Positions 23,960-31,162 of a DNA stretch of 45,823 nt are shown here, one piece after another; position 1 is the first letter of the stretch, and each line of letters opens with the position of its first letter. Both the position numbers and the translations under genes were made by a program. This stretch comes from Mesorhizobium sp. J18 (lineage in GTDB: Bacteria > Pseudomonadota > Alphaproteobacteria > Rhizobiales > Rhizobiaceae): positions 28,874 through 74,696 of the forward strand of contig NZ_VLJP01000011.1 in assembly GCF_007829525.1 (NCBI RefSeq). Direction: 5' to 3'. The notes beneath the pieces are model-generated. The model was not told the origin of the DNA and made no database searches. It saw only the letters and a list, made by a program, of their open reading frames with translations.

Positions 23960-25201
23960 TCAGGCAAATTCGAGGGCCTGATCGTTCTCGTCTTCCCTGA
24001 TGCGACTCGGCAGGCCCATGCGATTCAGAAGCCCGAGAAAGGGCTGCGGCGGAAGCTCCTCGATATTGGCCATCTTCTTCACGTCCCAGTCGCCGCCGGC
24101 GATCAGCATGGCCGCGGCGACCGGCGGTACACCTGCCGTGTAGGAGATGCCCTGGCTGCCGACCTCCTCATAGGCTTCCTTGTGGTCGGCAACATTGTAA
24201 ATGAAGATTTCCCGCGGCTTGCCGTCCTTCTCACCCTTCACGAGATCGCCGATGCAGGTCTTGCCCGTATAGTCCGGCGCCAATGAAGAGGGGTCGGGAA
24301 GCACGGCCTTGACCACCTTCAGCGGCACCACTTCCTGCCCCTCTGCCGTGGTGACCGGCTGTTCGGACAGGAGGCCGAGATTCTTCAGGACCGTGAAGAC
24401 GGTGATGTAACGTTCGCCGAAGCCCATCCAGAACCGGATATTGGGCACGCCGAGTATCTGCGAGAGCGAATGGATCTCGTCATGGCCGGTCATGTAGGTC
24501 TGGCTTGTGCCGACAACCGGCAGGTCCCAGTCCTTGCGTATCTCGAACATCTTGTTCGAGATCCATTTGCTGTCCTGCCATGACCAGACCTGGCCCGTGA
24601 ATTCGCGGAAATTGATTTCCGGATCGAAATTGGTCGCAAAATAGCGGCCATGGTTCCCAGCATTGACGTCGATGATGTCGATCGAATCGATGCGGTCGAA
24701 ATACTCGTCATAAGCGAGCTTGGCATAGGCATTGACCACGCCCGGATCGAAGCCTGCGCCGAGAATGGCGGTAACGCCGGCCTGCTCGCATTCCTCGCGG
24801 CGCTTCCATTCGTAATTGGCATACCATGGCGGTGTTTCGCAGATCTTGAGAGGGTCCTCGTGGATCGCCGTATCGATATAGGCGGCACCCGTCGCGATGC
24901 AGGCCGAGAGCACCGACATATTCACGAAGGCAGAGCCGACGTTGATGACGATGCGGGCGCCCGTGCGCTCGATGAGCTGTTTCGTGGCTTCCACATCCAT
25001 CGCGTCGAGCGCATGCGCCTCGATTTTGCCATCCGTCTTCAGGGCCCGTTTCTCGTGGACGGATGCGACGATCGCGCGGCATTTCTCCACCGTCCGCGAG
25101 GCTATGTGGATATCGCCAAGCACATCATTGTTCTGCGCGCATTTGTGCGCCACGACTTTTGCCACGCCACCGGCGCCGATAATGAGGACGTTCTTCTTCA
25201 T
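23960..25201 (-). CDS. Carboxynorspermidine/carboxyspermidine dehydrogenase (saccharopine dehydrogenase family)
   Basis: A 413-aa enzyme that reductively condenses aspartate semialdehyde with a diamine (diaminopropane or putrescine) to carboxynorspermidine or carboxyspermidine. The N-terminal Rossmann motif is LIIGAGGVAKVVAHKCAQN; other marks are NVGSAFVNMSVLSACI, AAYIDTAIHEDP and GAGFDPGVVNAYAKL. The companion decarboxylase is encoded 52 bp upstream on the same strand. In alphaproteobacteria this pair is the usual route to spermidine or norspermidine in place of SpeDE. No diamine source gene is in the window. ATG 25201 has AAGGAG at a rather long 13-nt spacing. Confidence 0.92.
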   Translation of the reverse strand: MKKNVLIIGAGGVAKVVAHKCAQNNDVLGDIHIASRTVEKCRAIVASVHEKRALKTDGKIEAHALDAMDVEATKQLIERTGARIVINVGSAFVNMSVLSACIATGAAYIDTAIHEDPLKICETPPWYANYEWKRREECEQAGVTAILGAGFDPGVVNAYAKLAYDEYFDRIDSIDIIDVNAGNHGRYFATNFDPEINFREFTGQVWSWQDSKWISNKMFEIRKDWDLPVVGTSQTYMTGHDEIHSLSQILGVPNIRFWMGFGERYITVFTVLKNLGLLSEQPVTTAEGQEVVPLKVVKAVLPDPSSLAPDYTGKTCIGDLVKGEKDGKPREIFIYNVADHKEAYEEVGSQGISYTAGVPPVAAAMLIAGGDWDVKKMANIEELPPQPFLGLLNRMGLPSRIREDENDQALEFA

Positions 25202-25253
25202 TTCGGGGAGGGTTCTCCTTCTGTCTTGATAAGGCTTGGGGAAAACTCACGCC

Positions 25254-26351
25254 TCAGGAGAGGCTCTGTTCATAGTCCGCATAGGTGAACTCGCGGACGA
25301 TCCTGACCGATCCGTCGAGCTCGCGGATCGCTATAGCCGGCATCTTCACGCCATTGAACCAGTTCTTCTTGACCATCGTGTAGCCTGCCGCATCCGCTAT
25401 CGAAATACGGTCACCAACTTTCAGTTCCTGTGGAAAGCGGAATTCGCCGAAGATATCGCCGGCCAGACAGGACTTGCCGCAGACCATGTAGCTGTGCGGC
25501 CCCTCGTTGACCTCCATCCTGGCGCTCTCGCGATATATGAGCAGATCGAGCATGTGTGCCTCGATGGAGCTGTCGACGATGGCGAGGTTCTTGCCGTTGA
25601 ACAGCGTATCGAGAACAGTGACCTCCAGGGTCGTGCTCTTGGTGACGGCCGCCTCCCCCGGTTCGAGATAGACCTGCACGCCGAAGCGGCCGGAGAATTC
25701 CTTCAGGCGCTTGCAAAACCGGTCGATCGGATAGCCTTCGCCGGTAAAATGGATGCCGCCTCCGAGGCTCACCCATTCGACCCGCGAAAGCAGCGCGCCG
25801 AACCTGTTCTCGACCTCGGACAGCATCCGGTCGAAGAGATCGAAATCCGCATTCTCGCAATTGTTGTGGATCATGAAACCGCTGATGCGGTCCATGACGC
25901 TCTCGATCCTCGTTACATCCCATTCCCCGAGCCGGCTGAAAGGACGCGCCGGGTCAGCGAGGTCGAAGGATGATGAACTCACCTGCGGGTTGAGGCGCAG
26001 GCCTCGGGTAATGCCGGCAGCCTGATCGGCAAAGCGCTCGAGCTGACCGATGGAGTTGAAGATGATCTTGTCGGCGCAGGTGATCACCTCCTCGATCTCG
26101 TGATCGGCATAGGCGACGCTATAAGCATGCGTCTCGCCACCGAACTTTTCCCGACCGAGCCTCACCTCATAAAGCGAGGAAGAGGTAGTGCCGTCCATAT
26201 AGCCGCGCATAAAATCGAAGACCGACCAGGTCGCGAAGCATTTGAGGGCCAGCAGCGCCTTGGCGCCGGATTCCTCGCGCACCTGGGCAATCTTCTCCAT
26301 ATTTTGCAGGAGCTTCTGCTTGTCGATCAGATAGTAGGGCGTCTGGATCAT
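25254..26351 (-). CDS. nspC: Carboxynorspermidine/carboxyspermidine decarboxylase
   Basis: A 365-aa PLP enzyme of the alanine-racemase-fold decarboxylase family, completing spermidine/norspermidine synthesis by removing the carboxyl group. The PLP lysine is Lys37 in LLALKCFATWSVF; the glycine-rich phosphate loop is VSLGGGIHFTGEGYP; the C-terminal substrate Cys and Asp are in CGKSCLAGDIFGEF. It starts at ATG 26351 with a weak Shine-Dalgarno and is the first gene of the two-gene operon. The 237-bp divergent region to its left-facing neighbour holds no motif I recognise. Confidence 0.93.
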   Translation of the reverse strand: MIQTPYYLIDKQKLLQNMEKIAQVREESGAKALLALKCFATWSVFDFMRGYMDGTTSSSLYEVRLGREKFGGETHAYSVAYADHEIEEVITCADKIIFNSIGQLERFADQAAGITRGLRLNPQVSSSSFDLADPARPFSRLGEWDVTRIESVMDRISGFMIHNNCENADFDLFDRMLSEVENRFGALLSRVEWVSLGGGIHFTGEGYPIDRFCKRLKEFSGRFGVQVYLEPGEAAVTKSTTLEVTVLDTLFNGKNLAIVDSSIEAHMLDLLIYRESARMEVNEGPHSYMVCGKSCLAGDIFGEFRFPQELKVGDRISIADAAGYTMVKKNWFNGVKMPAIAIRELDGSVRIVREFTYADYEQSLS

Positions 26352-26589
26352 GTCTCGGTATCTGGAACTGGCAAGTCATCGGGCTGGTCCTAACGGGAAA
26401 TCGTCCGCCATGGAACAGCCGAACCGATATTTGCAGAACCACATCGCGCGATAGTGTGACATTGGAACAGGCAGCGAGGTCTATTCGGAGGCCATAGAGA
26501 GGCCGAGCACAATTGCAGCGTTTGCAGTTGCGTTCAAAGCAGTTAAGGAGAATTGTAAGCAGCCTTTAAGAAGCGGCGGAGGGGTCTTG

Positions 26590-26985
26590 ATGCTTCGCAG
26601 ACCAAGGCGATCGAACGCTTATCCAGCGAACTTCCTTCGGCTGGCGCTTCTTTGCCTTGTCTGCCTGTCGATTTTGCCGGCGCCTCTGAATGCCGCAGTC
26701 GCCATCGTTGCCGCAGCCTCGACTTCTGCAGATGAAGGGCTGGCCAGGGACCATCCGTCCGGCAAATTTGCAACTGTCGCAAAAGCACGCGTCGCACCGA
26801 TCGTCATCTCCGGCAGGCCAGGCAAGCATGATTGGCAGGCCGGTGCCGACAGAGGCGATCCGGCTATCTGCGTCCTTTATACCTTTGAGGCAGCAGACCA
26901 TGCCCCTGCCTGGCCAGAAGCGGATGATGACCAAGTCGCCAACGTTGCCAGATACATGCTTGGAGCCCGCGCCCCGCCGGCATGA
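26590..26985 (+). CDS. Small secreted hypothetical protein
   Basis: I do not recognise this 131-aa protein. It begins RRPRRSNAYPANF followed by a strong hydrophobic segment (LRLALLCLVCLSILPAPLNA) that looks like a signal peptide with AxA-type cleavage near residue 36. The mature part is Ala/Pro/Asp-rich without clear motifs and has one Cys (ICVLY). The ATG at 26590 has a GGAGGGG Shine-Dalgarno 5 nt upstream, the best support that it is real. Antisense open frames exist but lack ribosome sites. It is divergent from nspC and 132 bp before the YbhN-like gene. Confidence 0.55.
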   Translation: MLRRPRRSNAYPANFLRLALLCLVCLSILPAPLNAAVAIVAAASTSADEGLARDHPSGKFATVAKARVAPIVISGRPGKHDWQAGADRGDPAICVLYTFEAADHAPAWPEADDDQVANVARYMLGARAPPA

Positions 26986-27072
26986 TCTGCATCGACGGGA
27001 ATGGGCATTTCTTTCAATGACGATTTCTGGCGTGACCAGCCAGATTTCTCTCTCATGTTCTTTCATTAGTTC

Positions 27073-27100
27073 CGGATGTGCCTAGGTTCGGGCATATCCG
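27073..27100 (+). promoter_or_regulatory. Leader hairpin 17 nt before the YbhN-like start
   Basis: CGGATGTGCC pairs with GGCATATCCG (10 bp including one G-T pair) around an 8-nt loop. Lying just upstream of the start codon at 27118, it could be an operator palindrome, a translation-modulating leader, or the terminator of the small gene before it. Confidence 0.45.
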
Positions 27101-27117
27101 CCTGTAAGAAAGACCGT

Positions 27118-28050
27118 ATGAAGCTGAAGAAATACATCTGGCCAGTGATAGGCCTTGGCGCCGTCGGCTTCTCCGTATGGCTGCTCTACCACGAGCTCCG
27201 CGGGCTGTCGCTCGACGAGTTGTGGGAGAGCCTGGTGGCTATAACCGGGCGTGATTGGCTGTTCTCGATTATGGCGACATTGGTCGCCTATGCGGCACTG
27301 GCCGGCTACGATCATCTGGCCCTCCTCCACCTGAAAAAGCGCGTCGGCTGGCTCTTCATCACCGTCAGTTCTTTCACCACCTATGCACTGTCCCATAACA
27401 TCGGCGCATCGGTGTTTTCGGGCTCAGTGGTCCGTTACCGGGCATATAGTTCGAAAGGCCTGACAGCCACGGAAGTCGGCGTTCTGGTCGCCTTCTGCTC
27501 CTTCACCTTTGCTCTTGGCACGATCCTGCTTACCGGCCTAGTGCTCCTGATAAAGCCGGAGATAGGGGAGCGCTTTCTGGACATCCTGCCGATTGAGGCA
27601 TCCGCCGTGACGGGGCTGCTGCTTCTCGGTTTCGTGCTGCTCTACGTGCTTGGCAGCGCGCTGCATCTCAAGCCTTTCCGGATCGGGACGTTCGAGATCC
27701 AATATCCGGCTTTGCCAATCGTGGGGCGGCAGTTGATCATCGGCCCCATGGAACTGCTGGCGGCGGCGGCGATCATCTATTTCGCACTGCCCGAAGAGGG
27801 AAACCCCGGCTTCGTCATCGTCCTCGGCATATTCCTGATCTCGTTCTCCGCCGCCTTGCTTTCCCATGCTCCGAGCGGCATCGGCGTGCTCGAGCTCGTC
27901 TTCATCAGCGGGCTTCCGGACATGAATCCGGCTGATGTGATGGCGGCTCTCCTCGTCTTCAGGCTGCTTTACCTGTTCATTCCCTTTGTTCTGGCGCTTT
28001 TCGTCATCCTCGGTTTCGAGAGGATGCAACTCATCAGCCAGAAGGAATAG
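27118..28050 (+). CDS. YbhN/lysylphosphatidylglycerol synthase TM-region family membrane protein
   Basis: A 310-aa polytopic inner-membrane protein of the UPF0104/YbhN family, which corresponds to the flippase-like membrane half of MprF without the synthase domain. About eight hydrophobic helices are visible, with conserved-looking ALSHNIGASVFSGSVVRYRAY (loop after helix 3), FISGLPDMNPADVMAALL and the C-terminal FRLLYLFIPFVLALFVIL. A role in lipid movement across the inner membrane or in envelope maintenance is suggested for the family, but the substrate is not known. ATG 27118 has an AAGAAAGA ribosome site; the open frame reaches 14 codons further upstream across a hairpin. It converges on phaG with 6 bp between stops. 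Confidence 0.85.
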   Translation: MKLKKYIWPVIGLGAVGFSVWLLYHELRGLSLDELWESLVAITGRDWLFSIMATLVAYAALAGYDHLALLHLKKRVGWLFITVSSFTTYALSHNIGASVFSGSVVRYRAYSSKGLTATEVGVLVAFCSFTFALGTILLTGLVLLIKPEIGERFLDILPIEASAVTGLLLLGFVLLYVLGSALHLKPFRIGTFEIQYPALPIVGRQLIIGPMELLAAAAIIYFALPEEGNPGFVIVLGIFLISFSAALLSHAPSGIGVLELVFISGLPDMNPADVMAALLVFRLLYLFIPFVLALFVILGFERMQLISQKE

Positions 28051-28056
28051 CAGGCT

Positions 28057-28434
28057 TCAATCGGCAGCGGGTTCGTCGGTTTCGCCGTCTGCAGGGCTCG
28101 CCATAGGGACATCTCTGCCTTCCAGGCGGTCGCGATGAAGTGCCGCGCGGGCAAGCAGCATCAACGTCACCGGCGTTGTGACCGTGACGAAGATGCCGAT
28201 CAGGATTTCATGGATCACCGGACGAGACTGGAGCATGGTGAAGAAGATCATCGACGCCATCACGATACCGCCTGTCCCCCAACTCGACCCCAGAGTGGGC
28301 GCATGGATACGGTCATAGAATGTCTGCAGGCGGACCAGACCCAGCGTTCCCACCAATGTCAGCCCGGCCCCCAGAAGGAGGAAAACCGATATCAGCAGGG
28401 CGGCCCATATGGGGAGTTCGGATGCATGGCTCAT
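28057..28434 (-). CDS. phaG: Cation/proton antiporter subunit PhaG (MnhG/MrpG)
   Basis: A 125-aa membrane subunit of the multi-subunit Mrp/Pha antiporter. It has three helices ([59 protein letters not shown]) and the typical [20 protein letters not shown] loop. Last gene of the operon; the start overlaps the phaF stop (ATGA). The hydrophilic C-terminal tail ([15 protein letters not shown]) is unremarkable. Confidence 0.93.
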   Translation of the reverse strand: MSHASELPIWAALLISVFLLLGAGLTLVGTLGLVRLQTFYDRIHAPTLGSSWGTGGIVMASMIFFTMLQSRPVIHEILIGIFVTVTTPVTLMLLARAALHRDRLEGRDVPMASPADGETDEPAAD

Positions 28435-28712
28435 TCGATGACCTCCCCACGCATGAGGAACTTGGCGAGGGCGACCGTCGCCACGAAGCCGAGCACCCCG
28501 ATGACAAGGGATGATTCGAAATAGACCGTGTTACCGGTACGGATGCCGAAGACGAGAAGCTGAAGCATGGAGCTCACATAGAGCGCATCCAGACCAAGGA
28601 CCCGGTCCTGCGCTCGCGGGCCGCGCACCATGCGCCAGAGCGCCAGAGCCATGGCGGCGGCGAGCGCAAGCTGGGCAACGGTGACCGCCAATGCCAAGAT
28701 GACAGCACTCAT
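28431..28712 (-). CDS. phaF: Cation/proton antiporter subunit PhaF (MnhF/MrpF)
   Basis: A 93-aa subunit with three helices and the diagnostic [18 protein letters not shown] loop between helices 1 and 2. ATG 28712 overlaps the phaE stop (ATGA); the longer frame upstream is phaE sequence in another phase. It overlaps phaG in turn, so phaE-F-G are translationally coupled. Confidence 0.93.
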   Translation of the reverse strand: MSAVILALAVTVAQLALAAAMALALWRMVRGPRAQDRVLGLDALYVSSMLQLLVFGIRTGNTVYFESSLVIGVLGFVATVALAKFLMRGEVIE

Positions 28713-29194
28713 TCGAAGATCTCCAGCAAGAGCTGTTCGTAACGGTTCTTGATCAGGTCCAGCCACTCCTTTTCATCCACCAGATCGAAGACGTGCAAAA
28801 GCAAGGTTCCGCGAGCCGAGTTATAGTCGATCCAGGCCGTGCCGGGCGTGCTCGTCACGATCACGGCCAGAACGGCGAGACCCATGGGGTGATGGAGTTC
28901 GAGGGGGATCGTCAGCAGGCCGGAGGTCCGCTGGCGCCGCCGCCCCTGCAGGATGATGCCTGCGACCGCGATATTGGAGCGGACGATGTCGTAAAGGACA
29001 ATGGCGGTAAGCTTGGGAATCAAATCCCACCGCCTCAGCCTCGGCTTGGCCGGATGGAGGGCTGCCATGCCTTGACCGGCCACCATCGCCACGGCGGTTC
29101 CCAGCAGAAGCTGGCCAGGGGAAAAGCTGGTCAGAAGCATCCACATGATGGCCAGGGCGGCGGTCAACAGCGGATAAGGAAGCACCCTGCTCAC
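28709..29194 (-). CDS. phaE: Cation/proton antiporter subunit PhaE (MnhE/MrpE)
   Basis: A 161-aa subunit: two N-terminal helices ([35 protein letters not shown]), then [22 protein letters not shown] and a soluble C-terminal domain with [13 protein letters not shown], a family hallmark, and [11 protein letters not shown]. The start is GTG 29194, overlapping the phaD stop (GTGA); a second GTG lies 9 bp later. The same frame stays open far upstream, antisense-like to nothing but out of phase with phaD, and was discarded. Confidence 0.9.
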   Translation of the reverse strand: MSRVLPYPLLTAALAIMWMLLTSFSPGQLLLGTAVAMVAGQGMAALHPAKPRLRRWDLIPKLTAIVLYDIVRSNIAVAGIILQGRRRQRTSGLLTIPLELHHPMGLAVLAVIVTSTPGTAWIDYNSARGTLLLHVFDLVDEKEWLDLIKNRYEQLLLEIFE

Positions 29195-30822
29195 TCCTCG
29201 CCCCCTTTCTGGCGGGGCACCGCACGCGGGGCCTCCATAACGCCGTCGATATAAGGTTGCGGGGCATAGAGGCTGCCCGCCGTCGCCTCCATGAAGCGCA
29301 TGACCGGACCCGCCTGCACCGTCAATGCGAGCGTCAACAGCAACAATGCCGCCACCGGCACGATCTCGATGAGAAGGACGCGCGGCACCGAACCATCGAC
29401 CGGGGCCCAGAAGGCGCGGATACCGGCTCGGCTCATGGCGATCAGTGCCGACAGACCCGAGAAAATGAGAAGCGCCACAAGCCACCAGGAGGCGGGTGTG
29501 ATGACACCTTGCTCGCCCAATCCTCCGGGGTTGAGCATCGCGGTCAGGATCGCGAACTTGGCTATGAAACCGGAGAAAGGCGGCAGGCCGGCCAAAAGGA
29601 TGCCGCAAACGGCGAAGCTGACCCCCAGCACGGCAAGAGTTGCCGGAATCGCGATGCCGACTTCCTCCTCTTCCTCCTCTTCCTCCTCGCCTTCGCCATA
29701 AGCTTCCATTGTGACGGCCAGAACATTGGCTGCAGCATCCTGCCCTCTTTCCACCAGTTCGATCAGCATGAAGAAGGCGCTGATCGTCAGTGTCGAGCTG
29801 ACAAGATAGAAAAGTGCGCCGGCGGTGATGTCGCCCTGGACGAGACCGATGCTGGCAAGCAGCGTTCCCGAGGAAACCAGCACTGAAAAGCCCGCAAGCC
29901 GTCCCAGGGATTGTGAAGCAAGCACGCCGATGGCACCGAAAGCGAGCGTCGCCATTCCGCCATAGAGAAGGACTTCCGAGCCGAAACCTGCCGAAGCGCC
30001 TGCCGAGGCACCGAAGAAGAGCAACGACAGACGAAGGAGAATATAGACCCCGACCTTGCTCATTATGGCGAAGATCGCCGCCACCGGCGCAGCCGCTGCT
30101 GTGTAGGTGGTTGGCAGCCAGAAGCTGAGCGGCCATAGGCCTGCCTTGACGAGGAAGGCGACACCGAGGATCCCGGCCCCCGCTTCCAGCATCATGCGGC
30201 TGTCCTCGCCCACCTGCGGGATACGGATGGCGAGATCGGCCATGTTGAGCGTGCCGGTTACGCCATAGATCAGGGCAACGCCGATAAGAAACAGAAGCGA
30301 GGCGGCGAGGTTGATCGCTATGTAGTGAAGTCCCGCCCTCACGCGGAACGGCCCAGACCCGTGCAGCATCAACCCGTATGACGCGGCCAGCATGACCTCG
30401 AAGAAGACGAAGAGGTTGAAGAGATCGCCGGTCAGGAAAGCTCCGTTCAGTCCCATCAGCAGGAACAGGAACAGCGTGTGGAAATGCGGACCGGCTCCGT
30501 GCCAGCGGGCGATCGAAAAGAGCAGGGCCGGGATGGCCAAGACGGCGGTTAGCACGAGCATTATCGCCGAAAGACGGTCCACCACCAGATTGATCGCTAT
30601 GGGAGGCGGCCAATTTCCCAGGAGATAGACGGCCACCCGTCCGTCACCATAATGGGAAATGCGCAACAGAGCGATCGACACCGCAAGCAATGCGGCGGCG
30701 GACAAGGCGGAGATGGACGCCTTCAGCCGCCGCTCCCGGTCATCAAAAAAGAGCAGCAGCGCGCCGGCTACCAGCGGAATGACTATCGGCGCAATGACAA
30801 GGTGCTCGGGACCCATTTGCAT
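29191..30822 (-). CDS. phaD: Cation/proton antiporter subunit PhaD (MnhD/MrpD)
   Basis: A 543-aa NuoL/M/N-like antiporter subunit with about 14 helices. The proton-antiporter signature region is around FEVMLAASYGLMLHG and LLFLIGVALIYGVTGTLNMA, with lysines in helices such as FLVKAGLWPLSFWLP. An unusual run of nine glutamates (preceded by GEG) occurs at about residues 377-387 in the loop before the IAIPATLAVLGVSFAVCGIL helix. It is encoded by three copies of a 9-bp unit and makes the protein longer than typical PhaD. ATG 30822 lies 1 bp after the phaC stop; ATG 30816 is an alternative start. Confidence 0.93.
   Translation of the reverse strand: MQMGPEHLVIAPIVIPLVAGALLLFFDDRERRLKASISALSAAALLAVSIALLRISHYGDGRVAVYLLGNWPPPIAINLVVDRLSAIMLVLTAVLAIPALLFSIARWHGAGPHFHTLFLFLLMGLNGAFLTGDLFNLFVFFEVMLAASYGLMLHGSGPFRVRAGLHYIAINLAASLLFLIGVALIYGVTGTLNMADLAIRIPQVGEDSRMMLEAGAGILGVAFLVKAGLWPLSFWLPTTYTAAAAPVAAIFAIMSKVGVYILLRLSLLFFGASAGASAGFGSEVLLYGGMATLAFGAIGVLASQSLGRLAGFSVLVSSGTLLASIGLVQGDITAGALFYLVSSTLTISAFFMLIELVERGQDAAANVLAVTMEAYGEGEEEEEEEEEVGIAIPATLAVLGVSFAVCGILLAGLPPFSGFIAKFAILTAMLNPGGLGEQGVITPASWWLVALLIFSGLSALIAMSRAGIRAFWAPVDGSVPRVLLIEIVPVAALLLLTLALTVQAGPVMRFMEATAGSLYAPQPYIDGVMEAPRAVPRQKGGEE
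29662..29688 (-). repeat. 9-bp tandem repeat x3 inside phaD
   Basis: TTCCTCCTC is repeated three times without error on the plus strand, coding for nine consecutive Glu in PhaD. Such an in-frame short repeat can gain or lose units without frameshift. Confidence 0.9.
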
Positions 30823-30823
30823 G

Positions 30824-31162
30824 TCAGGGCTCCCTTCCGTCGACGTGATCGGTCCCGGTCAGACCGCGGGAAGCGAGCAAGATGACCAGAAAGAGCGCGG
30901 TCGTTGCAAACCCGATCACGATCGCGGTGAGCACCAATGCCTGCGGCACCGGATCGGCGAAGGCGGCCGGATCGATTTCGACTCCAGGCTCCACGATGGG
31001 CGGCATGTTGGTCCTGAGACGCCCCATGCTGAAGATGAACAGGTTGACGGCATAGGAGAGAAGCGCCAGCCCGATAATGACCTGATAGGTTCGCGGCCGA
31101 ACCAGCAGCCAGACGCCGGAGCTGACCAGAACACCTATGGCGAGGGACAAAACCAGTTCCAT
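30824..31162 (-). CDS. phaC: Cation/proton antiporter subunit PhaC (MnhC/MrpC)
   Basis: A 112-aa NuoK-like subunit with three helices (VLSLAIGVLVSSGVWLLV; VIIGLALLSYAVNLFIFSMG; ALVLTAIVIGFATTALFLVI) and the family motif DPVPQALVLTAIVIGFA. Its ATG shares a base with the phaAB stop (TGATG). It is normal in length and supports a complete complex. Confidence 0.94.
   Translation of the reverse strand: MELVLSLAIGVLVSSGVWLLVRPRTYQVIIGLALLSYAVNLFIFSMGRLRTNMPPIVEPGVEIDPAAFADPVPQALVLTAIVIGFATTALFLVILLASRGLTGTDHVDGREP

Noticed and set aside
26566-27066. A 166-aa minus-strand frame opposite the small secreted protein
   Set aside because: The plus-strand frame has a GGAGGGG ribosome site and a signal peptide; the minus frame has neither.
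29195-30613. Upstream continuation of the phaE frame
   Set aside because: It runs out of phase through phaD; the family start (GTG 29194) fits the known subunit length and the overlap with the phaD stop.
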